Assembly: GCF_921293095.1 (NCBI RefSeq)
Contig: NC_060257.1
Coordinates: 58,874,968-58,938,967, forward strand
Length of the DNA stretch: 64,000 nt
Source: Ischnura elegans
Lineage: Eukaryota > Arthropoda > Insecta > Odonata > Coenagrionidae
Reading direction: 5' to 3'
Shown here: positions 10,236-21,796 of the stretch, piece by piece
Layout: each line of letters opens with the position of its first letter
Position numbering within the stretch: the stretch's first letter is position 1
The notes under the pieces: model-generated
What the model saw: only the letters and a program-made list of their open reading frames with translations
What the model was told of the DNA's origin: nothing
Database searches by the model: none
Translations under genes and position numbers: made by a program

Positions 10236-13200
10236 CTGCGAAAAGAAATTCTCACTATTATAATCATTTGGAAAATTCCAAAAAGGAGCATTTATATCAT
10301 TTAGCAGCTATTTATATAATTTTGATCTTTCACATATTAGTCACATTTAGCAGCTATATACATCATTTTGATTTTTCTTCTTCTTTTCTTTATCTCTTGT
10401 TCAACAGTGAATGAGTTTCTTGAAGTGTATGAGGATCTTTTGTTGAAAAAAAAGAAAATGCAATTTTTTGCCAATATTTCAGTTTCAATGTTTGAACCCT
10501 CATCGTACATAGCTGGAAATGGATATAATTTGAGATATAAACAAAATATATATCGTTTCTTCAATGGTTTAGTATACGTTTTATCATTATCAACAAAGAA
10601 ACACCACCAAAATTATATCCATTTTCATTTAAAGCCCTGATGAAAGTTTAAAAATAAAATTAAATGTTGGACCAAAATAACATTTAATTTTGTTCCAAAT
10701 TAAACTCCATGAAAATCATCTACTAATATTTTGATCGATAAACAAACTCTTGGAAATAACAAAAATGTAAAAAATAAACAGAAAATGAGTGAGCATTTAA
10801 ATAATTAATTGGAAAGAAAATTAACAATATGAAGTGAGGTTATTGTGAGAGGATATCAGGGCACTTGAAATAATGAGGGGAGGATTAAACCCATTTCGCT
10901 TATAAGTTGATGATGTCACTAACTCATGCCGAGCTTTTCTTCGCTTCTCCTTGGCCTCGCGCTGTTCATTATTGAGTACACTGCTGTGTGCAATTTCTTC
11001 CCTCAATGAAGGGTTCTCCCTGAGCGAGGAAATGAGACACGTCTTATGACGTCACCAACTCATGAAAAGTGGGTGGCAACTTGAGCATTTTTTTATATTT
11101 TAAAATTATGACAAGTGGCTGAATGAGGTAATTTTTAAAGTATTTTTTATAGGTAGAAATGTGTCTTATTTTGGGATCGTGGCCGGATAGGGAAGAATGT
11201 TTCTTCGTCATGACTTTTCTTTCCCTTGCGCCGAATTATTTTAATAAATAGCGATTTCGACTATGGTTGATCAACCCCATTATATTATACCTTAAACTCA
11301 GGTTTTGTGATGCTTTAATTAAAGCTCTATGTGTTTAGTGATGGAAAAATCGATTTAGATTAAAATCAAAAACCTAGTTTTAGATGCGAAATATCGAGGA
11401 AATCGAGCCGTTATCTTCGAATTTCGATCAAAACTCGATTTTTTTACTTCGGTGTTGACCATTTTATTTTACCCTATTGGTCCAAAGCCTAATGGTCCTA
11501 AGCGGCGCGGCAATTCCAAAACTGTAATGTGTAATCTGTAAATTTATACTATGTATCTAGTTATAATTCAAGCATGTTTTCTAATTATATTTTTTTGGGA
11601 TATTTTTTATACATCTCTGATGCGAACTTTTTTAGTGTTTTTCTAATGTATAACAAACATGTTTTGTACTAGCTGTGTTAGAAAAAATAAACCGTCGATT
11701 TTTCCGATTAATCGATCTGTGGGTTCAAATTTCGATTTTATTGAAAAGTTGAGCTTTTCATTTCGATGTAAGTTGACTGCTGGAAAACCGATTTTACTGA
11801 CGTTTTTCCATCCCTACATTTGCTACGCTCACCAAGATGAAATTGACTTATAATTCCCATGAAAAATTATAGACTTCGGTGTTTTTTTTTGAAGGTTGAA
11901 ATTCTATTGGAGCAAGTTTTATTCAGTTCTTAGGAGCCAAGAGATTTTTTTATTCAATGGTTTTTATTTGAATCTTTTTCTACCTCTTGCAATCAGTCAT
12001 CTGTTTCCGCAATCCAACCCAGATACCTCTAGGTCGTCTATGTCTATCATCTTCCTCCTCTAACCCCACGCACACCTTCTCCTGTATGCGTAGCTGTGAC
12101 TTGTCAGTTGTCATGTCAACTTGAGGACATCCTTCCGGAGCAAACTATACGACGAGGTGTGTTCAGAAAATAACGGTAATTTTTCAATTTCGCTGGTTGG
12201 AAAGAGTCCGATTGCCTATTTTTTATTATGTTGGTATACATGCCCCTGAAGAATAATAGTGGATACAGGATTTTTTCTGGGGGGGGGGGGGGGGCACCAG
12301 AGCCTGACAGGCAAACGGTCTTCTCATATTTGGGATTAAAAACTATAAGCAACAATTACTCTACGAAATATACTCTTTATTTTAATATAAAAGTTTTTAA
12401 CATGAAAATATTTATAACTTTTATATTATAATGTAAAATTTATTAACATTTGTATTCTAAATAATGCCTATTTTTAATCGTCTGGGGGGAGGGGGGGGGG
12501 CACGTGCCCCCGTCCCCTTCTAAATCCGCCTATGATAAGAGCGGTATTCATTGTTTAATTTTTCTGTGGCAGCCGCTAAGCTTCGACGTGTTTTTACGAG
12601 CACTGCGATTTTTGGCTCACATTTCATTGCTTGTTCGTGAATATTTGGTCAAAAGAATAACTGTAACAATGTCCCATCCTCCATATTCTCCATACATGTC
12701 TCCTAGTGACTTTCCAAATTTCAAAAATAAAGACAAAGGGCAGTATGTTGTTTTATAAGCTTAGAGGATATTAAAAGCGAATCGCTGACAGTGCTAAATG
12801 CTATCCCGAAGGTGGAGTTTGAAAAGATTTTCTAGGATTGGAGGAAGCGCTGTCACCAGGGCATGATATCTAAATGGAACTATTTTAATATAAGTTCAAC
12901 AGATTCATGCTTCAATTGGTGGAAGTTAGACATATTTAAATAAATAAAATATCGTAGAACTTATCCACAAAATGTTTACTGCCTACAACGCGTTTCGGCT
13001 CACTGAGCCATCATCTGGTACAAGACACTGCAAAACATTTGAAAATCATCTTTATACCCTTGAGAAAGAGGATTGGGGAGGGGGAAGAATTTGACATCAT
13101 CTTCCCCGACCCCCTTTCTCGTGGGTATAAAGGTGATTTTCAAATGTTTTGTAGTGTGTTGTACCAGATGATGGCTCAGTGAGCTGAAACGCGTTGTAGG

Positions 13201-16200
13201 CAGTAAAAATTTTGTGGAAAAGTGCTACGATCTTTCATTTATTTAAATGGAACTATTTTGTAGGCGACAGCGTCAATGTCGACGAATAAATAAATATTTC
13301 TTTCAAAAGACTATAATTCCCGTCACTTTCCGAACACATCTCATACTTATCACCCCATACCCACTCAGTAGATCCCCACTTTAAGATGGGTCAGACTTTG
13401 GATTCGGCGTATCATCTACCCGATTGTGAACTCATAACGCATGCGCTTTTTAAAATTTCTAATTTTTCCGATTTTTTCCATTCTCGCAATGTCTTCAACC
13501 ATATAATTCTATGCCATTTTTTTTTACGAAAAATTGGTCAACCCAGCTGTATTTAAAAGATCTGAAGCTGTTCTTGATATCTAATCTTTTGATATTTATC
13601 TATACATTTATGGAAATTGATAAGATATGGATACTTTCTGAATATTTATCTCACCTGAATCTCACGAGCATTTTTTTCATCCCTTGTGAGGGACAATGGA
13701 TTCGGGGGTCCCAGGGCGGGCCCCGCAAAGGTTACGCTCTCGAGGACCGGGAACCAAGTTCGAGACTTATACGCCCGTGCCTCTCGAGAGGGGGAGGACA
13801 GAGTAAGGAAAAAAGAATGGAGGCGTCGCCGCGATGAGAGCCCGACGACACCTCCAGGGGAAGGATAGGAAAAGAAGGGAGGGACGAGGAATCCCGCACC
13901 GTCACAGAGGCGGGCGGGTCCTACTACTAACGAAACCAAGCGTACGCAATTAATTTTATACCAATCCTGAGGGACAGCTCCAGGGATCGCTCCAATGATG
14001 GCGGAGAAACATAACCGTTCATCCCGTTTTACCATCACGTGGTACGTCCCTTTTTCCGACGCTGAAACCATCGCTGGCACATACCTATAGCAAATCAGAA
14101 CGCACCGCCGCTAACGACGATTGTTACGCCACGCTTGGCATTTAATTGAATGACACTTTTTAATGGAGAAAGTGGCGGAATAAGCGATGGAAAAAGGGAC
14201 GGGGGAATGAGTGTGATTAAGAAAATGATGAGTGGAGTGATCACTCTTTTGGTCCTTGAAAATCTTCCGCTGGGAGCTATCATTCTGAAGAACGGAAAAA
14301 TGATGGAGTGATTCATGCTTTAGATATAAAAGGTGAGCATAAAGTCTTACCCTGATTATGAAAATCTATTGCAGAATGCATATTACTCCCCTTGACTTTT
14401 TTTCTGAGGCTATATCAAGGAGAGAGTCTTCACCACACTGGCTGCTGGCATTGACGAACTGAAGGCTAGAACACAAGTTTCTGTGGGTACTGTGTTATAA
14501 AACTCCTGCAGGGAACTGTTATACCGCCTCGACAGTCTCCGAGCTACCAAGGGGGCACACGTTGAAGTTAACTGACGTGAGAGGTCTTCTAAAAACTATT
14601 AACTCTCACCTAAGTAACATCATCAAATTTAAATTATCATGTCAAACGGTTATTCTGTAGTAAATTTTCATAATCACGGCAACACTTTATGATCACCCTG
14701 TACATCGAACCATAGATGCAAAGAGATCAGATATAGATTAAAATGGGTGTCTATTTTCCGTGCGGGTAGTATTTTACCTGGATATTGTTGTTTCCAAACC
14801 GATGTCCCGTTTACGGTGAAACCAACGGTGTAACCAGATTTCAACTTTCCTTCCGTTATCTGAAGGCAACCTAAGGAATAGAGATGTGTTTTATCAACAT
14901 CTTCTAACTGATTTCCAGCAATTTCGGAAGATCTCCGTACTTACCTATTTGCGATAATCTGAGCTTCGGAACTTGGAATTTTGCGCAGCAATTGCATAAG
15001 TCATCATTGCAAGTGCAGGAGAGAGGTTGTCTTGTTGTGTTGTTGGAGTACCCGGCGAATATGGATTTATTCTCTGGATCCCCTGGAATGAAAAATGTCC
15101 TTTACTTTTTGAAAAATGAGAAATGCATCAGAAGGAAACAAGGGTAAAGGCAGTGGCGGATACAAGTGTACAGCAGATATTGCCCTGAACACGGATAACC
15201 AAGTAAAGGCCCGGGAAAGAATTTCCTTGAAATTACTATGACAAGCTGCACAAACCATATGATACCACTCAAAGATTTCATTTACTCTAAACGCCCGATA
15301 AACAGTATTTTCTACCTGAATGACCCTGACTGTTCGCCATGAACGGATATTTTCAACTGTTCTTTTTACTGAACAGGTTCAAAGTGAACGGTTCGTCAAA
15401 ATGAACAGTTTAACCCACCTCTAGTGTTGAATGTGTATTTTCAGTTTTTATGTTACTTTCTTAAACTTTAAATGTGGCTGGATTATTTTTTTATTCAGAT
15501 GAAGTTAAAAGTAGCTCAAGATATATTTTGCGCTCCCCCTACAGTTTTTCCTTTATCCATCACCGAGTAAAGGTGATGAAGTTTTCTCAGATATATTCTC
15601 CTGAAAGCACCAAATCCTTCCAGGGTAAAGGTATTGTCAAGGGTGAACAAAGCGACCTTTTTCTTTTGAAAAAATAACCAGCAAAACTGTCCTTCCACAT
15701 TTCGTCACTTGCTCATAAATTGCGAAGCCAAATTACGCTAGTAGTTCGCCCGCTCATAGCTTGGTCACGAAAGTGTACACCATATTCGCATGGTTACAGA
15801 TAAGACAGGGACGGTGAATAGGTGGTAGTCCTATGGAGTGAGGCACCAATGGCGATGCTTAAGGCATTTAGATGGGTATTCAAGGCCATTCGGCGCTTAA
15901 AATAATCTTTACTCTTTATCCGGCGAGTGTAAGAGAATAACCGTGAGAGTAAAATCATATGCTAATTACTCTTCAATTATAGTTGGAGAGGCTGAGAAAA
16001 AATATTTGTTGCCACCGATAGGCTGAATTGAAAGGATAACATTTGTTTGCTGAACTCTTAAAAGTGGAATCTCAAATATCCTATGGGAATGAAATTATGA
16101 TTCTAACGGGGAATTAATGATTCCAATTAATGAAAATGAAAAACCTCAGACTAGATTCCAATTAAAATGAAACGGTCACTCAGTTCATGGACACTATCCA

Positions 16201-16763
16201 TTTCCATTGAAAGGGGCGTACTTTTGGGAGAAATGAAGGATAATCCTTTAGCAAAAGAGTAACATAACCAGTGGCGTAACTATGGGGGGATGAGGTGGAT
16301 AGATCCCCCCCCCCCAAAAAGTCTCAGAGAAATAAAAAAATATTTAAAACTACTGTCTAGTTTTGACATTTAATAACTGCGTCTGCTTAAAGTCAATTTT
16401 TTAGAGCGAAAATCGTGTGAAGTGTATTTCTAAGCTTGTCATTTTTCAAAAATTTTCCGCAACGGGGGTAAGAGGATTCCCCCAGGCTATCCCATCCCCC
16501 CCAAAGCATAGTCCGAGTTACGCATCTGCACATGGCTATGATATGACATTTAATTCCAACTCAATTCTCTCATACTCTCCCTGCGGTCCTAATATCTATT
16601 ATCTTTTCCACGGTACAAGATAATGAAAGTTTTCGTGATGACGTCCACCCTTCTCACGAAAATTATGTTTGTAGTTAGGATGTATTGTAATACCTGGTAA
16701 TGTGCTGGAATGTGTCGGAATGCCCACCATACAAAGTACTGCTGCTATCAGGAAGACTCTCAT
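9952..16763 (-). CDS. Gene B: DUF4773-like secreted Cys-rich protein, 4 coding exons, 194 aa
   Basis: Assembled by joining 16763..16694, 15082..14945, 14870..14778 and 10235..9952 on the minus strand. All introns are GT-AG phase 1, and the total of 585 nt divides by three. Residues 1-19 or so (MRVFLIAAVLCMVGIPTHSS) are a signal peptide. The domain has ten cysteines at 46, 48, 53, 55, 56, 71, 108, 120, 136 and 157. The first five form CTCNDDLCNCC, followed by the PPLC segment, then LHVC and SLDCVEIGKGG. Sequons at NNT, NGT and NGT suggest glycosylation. A tail of about 35 residues follows the domain. The 4.5-kb third intron is full of transposons. The start is chosen because acceptor TTTCAG lies six bases before this ATG and the signal peptide follows at once. 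Function unknown. Confidence 0.85.
10890..11300. repeat. Interspersed repeat with GTTGATGATGTCAC arms, copy 1
   Basis: GTTGATGATGTCACTAACTC near 10907 is partly mirrored by GACGTCACCAACTCATG near 11048. The whole stretch, including ATAGCGATTTCGACT farther on, aligns loosely with 60190-60550. Probably an old MITE. Confidence 0.55.
11336..11816. mobile_element. MITE-like element with TAGTGATGGAAAAA / TTTTTCCATCCCTA ends
   Basis: The inverted ends enclose about 480 bp rich in AATCGATTT-type words. The end sequence is common in hAT-derived MITEs. I see no convincing 8-bp duplication at the flanks. Confidence 0.5.
12255..12534. mobile_element. G-tract MITE, hAT-like, inside mariner-A
   Basis: Ends AGTGGATACAGGATTT and AAATCCGCCTAT, with a long poly-G tract (around 12280-12295) and a second G-rich tract near 12483-12500. 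Edges are approximate. Confidence 0.5.
12887..13243. mobile_element. Inverted-repeat retroelement with hammerhead-like motifs (Penelope/retrozyme type)
   Basis: A 357-bp insertion with an exact 16-bp target duplication, TAAATGGAACTATTTT, at 12871-12886 and 13244-13259. Two arms of about 120 bp face each other (TACAACGCGTTTCGGCTC at 12984 against the reverse order at 13180). Each arm carries a CAGATGA / GGCTCA hairpin / GAAAC arrangement: minus strand 12985-13020, plus strand 13163-13199. There is no coding capacity. A long target duplication fits a retroelement rather than a DNA MITE. Confidence 0.65.
13690..14080 (-). other. GC-rich island with an unassigned 144-codon open frame in gene B intron 3
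   Basis: Base composition rises sharply against the AT-rich surroundings. A minus-strand frame runs open through 13646-14080 (it contains GTYHVMVKRDERLC and PGAVPQDWYKINC) without recognisable domains, signal peptide or splice sites. It could be a captured repeat, a non-coding conserved block or an exon of something unrecognised. I do not call a gene. Confidence 0.3.
14778..14870 (-). CDS. Gene B exon 3: 93-nt exon
   Basis: Acceptor ATTCCTTAG, donor CCAG|GTAAAA. It begins with the sixth cysteine (GCLQITEGKL) and includes VNGTSVW. Confidence 0.87.
14945..15082 (-). CDS. Gene B exon 2: Cys cluster
   Basis: 138 nt, acceptor CATTCCAG, donor ATAG|GTAAGT. It encodes CTCNDDLCNCCAKF, with an Asn/Thr-rich spacer before it. 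Confidence 0.87.
   Translation of the reverse strand, partial: GIQRINPYSPGTPTTQQDNLSPALAMMTYAIAAQNSKFRSSDYRK
16269..16528. mobile_element. hAT-type MITE
   Basis: Starts CAGTGGCGTAACTATGGGG and ends AGTCCGAGTTACGCATCTG, with C/G-rich tracts inside both ends. Flanking octamers AACATAAC and CACATGGC are only partly alike. It lies just downstream of gene B exon 1, in intron 1. Confidence 0.6.
16694..16763 (-). CDS. Gene B exon 1: signal peptide
   Basis: 70 nt encoding MRVFLIAAVLCMVGIPTHSS and three more residues. Acceptor GATTTCAG is upstream of the ATG, and the donor is CCAG|GTATTA. Confidence 0.83.
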
Positions 16764-16916
16764 GATGTCCTGAAATCAAATATTATAAAAGATAAGTCCA
16801 CTTTGTGTCAAATCTCACGTGGAAAATGGGTATGCCATTTTGCGTAGCAAAACCAGACAGATGAGAGCTAAAATCCTCATAACTCATGAAAAATATAGGC
16901 ATAAGCATCAGGCCAA

Positions 16917-17100
16917 GGGAATATTTCTTATTTTTTTCATAAAAATTATACCAACGCAACGCCACTTGTTTAAATTTATAGATTTTCTATGAAAAAAGAG
17001 ATCGTGCGTGTTTTTGCAAAGAATGGTTATATTTGGGTTACTGTATCTCAGTAACGGTTCGTGTTTTATGTAAAATGGCGCATATATACGTATATCCATG
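16917..17100. repeat. Half copy of the CAGTGGTCCGAAATCGG foldback family
   Basis: The segment with TTTTTGCAAAGAATGGTTATATTTGG and TCAGTAACGGTT corresponds to the right arm of the foldback at 19474-20601 (20400-20590). Only one arm is present. Confidence 0.6.
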
Positions 17101-17306
17101 TATCTTAGTTGGAAAAATATTGGGTCAACGGTTGAATGAGACAGAAAAGTAGAGAAAAGAAGTTTTTCGTACAGAAAAACAGTTTTTAGAAGTAGCTCGT
17201 ACAGAAAAGTAGTTTTTTCGTTTTTCTCGTGTATGAAAACCTAATACATAATTGACTTTTTTGTCAATGAAATTCAGGATTTTTACTATCTAGAATTTTT
17301 TAACGT

Positions 17307-17850
17307 TTGATTGTACCGGTGATCCAGTTCCGTGGTTCGATTTTCTTCAGAATCGGCAGGCCGGTTCCTCTTCTTAAGAAATTGGTGAACCGGTTTTTCA
17401 CCAAAAAGGCTCCAGATAGCATCAGGTTTAAACCACCGCACCTGTTTTTCCTTCTACAAAGTTTTCAACCGCCGCACCGGTTTTTTCCCGAAAAGCTTTT
17501 GAATGTTAATACTGGGGATGTATTTCAAAATTCTCATTTCTGTGTCGCCAGGATTTCGCTATTACCACATTTAGAGTGGATATTTTGACCCATTTCATTA
17601 GAGTCTGTAAAACTGATTAAAAAAGATTCAGGACACAAAACCGGTTTAGTAGAGAAAAACCGCTCAATAGAAAAACCGATTCAGTAAAAAAAACGGTTCA
17701 GTAGAAAAACCGATTCATAAGAATATACCGTTCCAGTAAAAAAGAAAACTTTCAGAAGGAAAAACTGTATCAGTCTACTGAATCCGTGATCCAAGGTCGA
17801 AAATATTTTTTTTCAAAACCGTGAACCGGTTCAGGATTTCCTGAATCGTA
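17307..17850. repeat. Accggttc-rich repeat block with about 17-bp tandem units
   Basis: ACCGGTT / AACCGGT words recur in both orientations. At about 17635-17730 a degenerate unit of about 17 bp, ACCGATTCAGTAGAAAA, is repeated about five times. The open frame at 17307-17588 is a repeat by-product. Confidence 0.65.
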
Positions 17851-18136
17851 CAACACACACTAACACACTTGGTGCCGAAGATATCACTGCCTTCCCGATC
17901 ATGTTGCAAATAACCTTAAGGAAATCTTCAATAAGTAAGTCCTGTGTTGTCCCTAACAATATTGTCACTCCTCATAATGCATCAAGGATTTTTGGTCAAA
18001 TATGAGTAATACACGTGAAAGTGATGTGAGTAATTTTGAATGATCTAATTTTTTACATTGTGGTGCTATACGATTCTGATTTCGATCCGTCAATTTAAGC
18101 GTCAAAATGCGGAAGAAAGACTCGTGCATTACTCAC

Positions 18137-18340
18137 CTCGTCGTCGTAAACCTCTTCTCAGATGGAAATCAAACTTCTCACCGAGCAGGTACCCTTTCCG
18201 TCTTCTCTGCTGACTTCAGCAGTGGGTTTTGTCACCTTGCAAGTCGCAATCGAACTGACAGTCAGATCCCGAGGGAAGTGGGCGACTTGATCCATAGTTT
18301 TTCGTCGCAGTGCCAATCCTCTTAACGTAATGTGGCGCAC
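18137..18340 (-). promoter_or_regulatory. Possible 5' non-coding exon of gene B (5' edge unknown)
   Basis: The minus-strand donor GACGAG|GTGAGTAAT at 18137 could splice to the acceptor just upstream of the gene B ATG. The region is GC-richer than its surroundings, as expected near a promoter. There is no TATA box I trust and no RNA evidence. Confidence 0.3.
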
Positions 18341-18685
18341 GGGTTGATAATTGCTCACGACCCCGCAATCATTTTCCGAATACAAAATCAGGACTCGGGG
18401 AATAAAAAAGCGAAAGTCATTAGTGTCACACCGGATCGATTTCGTGGCTCTTTCAGCACGTGGGTGAGGTTCTACGTATCGCATCCGGTCCTCAATCCTC
18501 GATGTCAGTATTGGCCTCAAATGCTATCGTCTTTCGCCTGCAATGAAAGTTTCGTTTTGGAGGAGGTAACGGGAGCATACCTCTTCTACGAATGGGACGG
18601 ACGAGGTGACAGGATCTATCGTAGCTGTCAAATTATACGATAATATTGTTGTAATTGTTTTTAATTTGAAAAAATTACGCTCGTA

Positions 18686-18946
18686 CAGGGATGCCTACTT
18701 ACAAAAAATATTGGGGGGCCCAAACCGGGGATCTTGCCCCGGGAAATTTTATAAGTAGTGAGTTTTAAGTTTTTTTAAGCATTTTAGAAGAGTCATGTGA
18801 TCAACATTAGAACCCTGATAACTCGAATCTCGATATCTGGACACTCCGGGGAAAATCGAAAAGCCTCACACATTTTTTCCTCACACCCATAGCGAATTTT
18901 TGAGGGGGCTCGGGCCCCCTCAGGCCCCATGGAGTCGTCGCCACTG
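18686..18946. mobile_element. hAT-type MITE
   Basis: Starts CAGGGATGCCTACTTAC and ends GGAGTCGTCGCCACTG. Flanking octamers CGCTCGTA (18678-18685) and CGCTATTA (18947-18954) agree at 6 of 8 bases. G- and C-tracts sit inside the ends. Confidence 0.65.
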
Positions 18947-19473
18947 CGCTATTATGTTTTAGAGCTCTTATTCTCTGTTAAATCCTCAGCAGAAGGGGAG
19001 AGCGGGGTAAAACCGTACACTTAAGCATTATTATTTATATCATTAAATCGAATACTTCAAATAAAGAGACAATCATATTATTTTGAAGGGAATTTGATTT
19101 CCCACCAGTTATTTGCTTCATATTTGGAAAATTCAACTTACTTTGTGTGTTAAAACCATTTTACAAAACCCTTACAATGCAAGGTATTGCCCCCAGTGCC
19201 ATGGCAATACCGTTCACCAGTTAGGGGCGATACCGCTCTGTGCGGTAGGTATTACCTCTAACTGGTAAATTATTTTTAATATAAGAGCGAAAGCTTCACA
19301 CGGATGCATTGCTGGCTTCTTCAGACTGACTGGTTGGCGTAAGAAACTTCTTTTTTCGCGTGTAGTGTTCTCGCGATCGTCACCGGGTGAGGAACTGCAT
19401 TACTGCCGTCGTTTTGATGTCCGATTAGGCCTTCGCCCTTAGGTCACTCAAGACTACTCAAATCGAAACGTCG

Positions 19474-20601
19474 CACAGTGGTCCGAAATCGGAAAAAGCC
19501 GGAAAGCAGTCCAAAATGGCTTTTTTTGGGATAGAAACTTTGAACTGGGCGTAAATACTCAAATGATTGCCGATTATGGATTTTTATGCCATTTTACGTA
19601 AATTTGATCCGTTGCTGAGATACAGTAGCTCAAGCATAACCAATTTGTCAAAAACAAGCGCTATCTCGTTTTTCTCCGAAAATCTTTGAACTTAAGCAGG
19701 TGGTGATGCGGTGGTATGACTTTTATGGCACAAAAACACAATATTCCTTTGACCAGATGCTTCTGTTGTATTATCCGTAATTTTTGAAGATTTTGGTTCA
19801 CATCTACATGGTTTTAAAACACATAATGGTGTACCCATTTTTCTCGTGAAATTTGAAATAAAGTATACATTATCTTTCGTTTACAAAATGTGTAATTCGG
19901 GAAATATATCTCACAGTGTGAAGAACAGATTTCTTAAGAATAATATGAAGCAATCTTGGAAAAAAATTTTCGACCAAGGAAATGAGAGCGATTTTTCGAT
20001 GGCGCGTCAAGTCCCGAGCTGCGCGACGCGGGACCCTGAGGCTCTGTAGTTGCGGTCGATTTATCAAGTTTTTTGAGAATCAATTCTTAAATATCGTCAT
20101 TGGAAGCATGGAACATAGTCAGTTTTTTTTATCAAATCTTTCCCTAAATAATTTTTTATGATGAATGAGTGAAGGAGAAATTTTCCCTAGTCAAGTTAAC
20201 TCAAAATTATCCTTATAATAATAAATATAATAATTAAAAATTCTAAGAGAAAAGAATTTTCGCTTTTTGACTGAAATATGCGACGATTTTTGGTCAAATA
20301 GAAAAAGGCAAACCCTTTAGGAGGAATCCAAATACTCTCCAAGGCTGTGCGTCGTAATATTTTCCTGAGTTACATGACAGTCCGGTCAAAGGACAATGTG
20401 TTTTTTATGCCATAAACATTATACAACCGCAACACCGCCTGCTTCAATTCAAAGATTTTAGGAGAAAAACGAGATAGCGCGCGTTTTTGAAAAATTGGTT
20501 ATATTTGAGCTACTCTGTCTCAGCAACGGATCAAATTTACGTAAAATGGCATAAAAATCCATGATTGACAATCATTTATGAGTATTTACGCTAAGTTTAA
20601 A
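19474..20601. mobile_element. Foldback element, CAGTGGTCCGAAATCGG family, large copy
   Basis: The left arm begins CACAGTGGTCCGAAATCGG. Its inner part (19560-19800, with ATGGATTTTTATGCCATTTT) is mirrored at 20395-20601 (AAAATGGCATAAAAATCCAT). The outermost part of the right arm is missing. Central DNA at about 19860-20270 is unique. Related copies are at 58355-58788 (compact, complete) and 16917-17100 (half). Confidence 0.75.
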
Positions 20602-20624
20602 GTCTCTGTCGGTAATGTATCGGT

Positions 20625-21240
20625 AGCGGTACATTTTTTGGCTTCGGTTCCGATTTCGGTTTAGATGTCAAGAATCAGAGTTATCTGGGGTGGAATCGTT
20701 CCAATTTTTTGTTTGTTCCGGTCCGTTCTTTGAATCTCAGTTCCGGTTACCATTTCCGATTCCGTTCCGTAACGAAGGGTTTCATTTACATTTTTTAATT
20801 TGCGAAAGTTGCAAATGATTTTCGTTAGGTTATTACAAAAACTGCGTAAAATCTCAAACTTTCTCTCGTAAGATCCTTAACATCACGCTACTCATATAAT
20901 TGTGTTACCCTTTTCCAGAAGAATTTTCAAAATTAATATCAAATTGCTTTTGTACCGATACCTTCCGATTCCGAGCATCGGTTCCGATTCCGGTTTCGAT
21001 CTCAAGAACAGGTGGGACGGTTCCAATTTTTTATCGGTTCCGGTTCGTTTCTAGCCATCGGCTAATGTACGGTTTATTGAAATTTATTTTTATACCAATA
21101 CTTTTTGGCTGCGGTTCCGACTCCGGTTTTGATCTTAAGAACTGGTGGGTTAGTTCCAATTATTTATTGGTTCCGGTTCGTTTCTTGCCATTGTCTAATA
21201 AAAGGTTTATTTAAATTATTTTTGTTCCAATACTTTAGGG
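20625..21240. repeat. GGTTCCG-rich degenerate tandem repeat, about three units
   Basis: Units of about 140-300 bp share CGGTTCCGATTCCGG, AAGAACAGGTGGG and GGTTCCAATTTTTTAT (near 20640, 20965 and 21110). The two overlapping open frames here are repeat by-products. Confidence 0.65.
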
Positions 21241-21304
21241 ATCAATTATTGGGTGGAAAGTTATGCTGTTGGTACAGTTCCTTTTAGAGAATACGCGTTA
21301 TAAG

Positions 21305-21500
21305 CTATTAGAAATTTTTTAATCCCACACGCGGCCCATGTAATATAATTGGACGAGTTTCGTGAAAATGAAATGTTAAAATTTCAACTTTGCATTTACA
21401 AATGATGCATTCTAATTTATGGGCACACCTCGTATCCCAGATGTGATATAAACTTATCATTTTAAGTTTTTTTTTCTATCTCGTGACTCGTTTATACTCT
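21305..21500 (-). pseudogene. Duplicated 3' end of gene C
   Basis: This stretch aligns with 21711-22118 once the insertion at 21797-22001 is ignored. Shared blocks are TTAGAAATTTTTTAATGCC-like sequence, ATGGGCACACCTCGTAT-like sequence and CTCGTGACTCGTTT against CTCTTGATTCGTTT at the gene C stop. It covers the 3' UTR and only the last few codons of gene C, then homology ends. It reads as a tandem duplication of about 400 bp, now decayed. Confidence 0.6.
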
Positions 21501-21796
21501 CGGGCATACAGAAAACGAAATATTCGCATTATAACTGCAGTAATCGTGTCGTTTTTGATGGTGACCTAATGAACCATGTTATGAAATGTAATTCTGGTTC
21601 ATTTTACAAAACTGTTGTTAAATTAAGGTCAAAAACGTAACCTATCTCGGTAAAAGAGATAATTTATGTTGCTAACGGAGTTAACTTTAAATTTTTTAAA
21701 TTAGTTTTAAGCATTTAGAAATTTTTTAATGCCGCACGAGGCCTATGTATTAGAATTGGATGAGTTTATTTTAACTGCAATTTTTATAATCTTAAA

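Larger units (their letters stand above)
12153..13343 (+). mobile_element. Degenerate mariner element (mariner-A) with two nested insertions
   Basis: The left end GAGGTGTGTTCAGAAAATAA is mirrored by TTTCCGAACACATCTC at 13327-13342. A frame at about 12620-12750 gives a broken transposase piece with PPYSPYMSPSDFPNFKNK, which matches the mariner HPPYSPDLAPSDF motif; here the catalytic Asp of YSPD is replaced by Tyr. Related fragments are at 46800-47110 and 54238-54560. It is interrupted by the elements at about 12255-12534 and 12887-13243. Non-functional. Confidence 0.75.

Noticed and set aside
12228-12431. Frame with a run of Gly
   Set aside because: It comes from the poly-G tract of a MITE.
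17131-17850. Possible CRISPR-like array of ACCGG repeats
   Set aside because: Units are degenerate, lack unique spacers of equal length and occur in both orientations. Eukaryotic minisatellite fits better.
18158-18520. 120-aa minus frame upstream of gene B
   Set aside because: No domain or signal peptide. It overlaps the putative 5' non-coding exon, and a 5' leader explains its composition as well.
20900-21287. Two overlapping frames rich in Val/Pro/Arg/Phe
   Set aside because: They are produced by the GGTTCCG tandem repeat.
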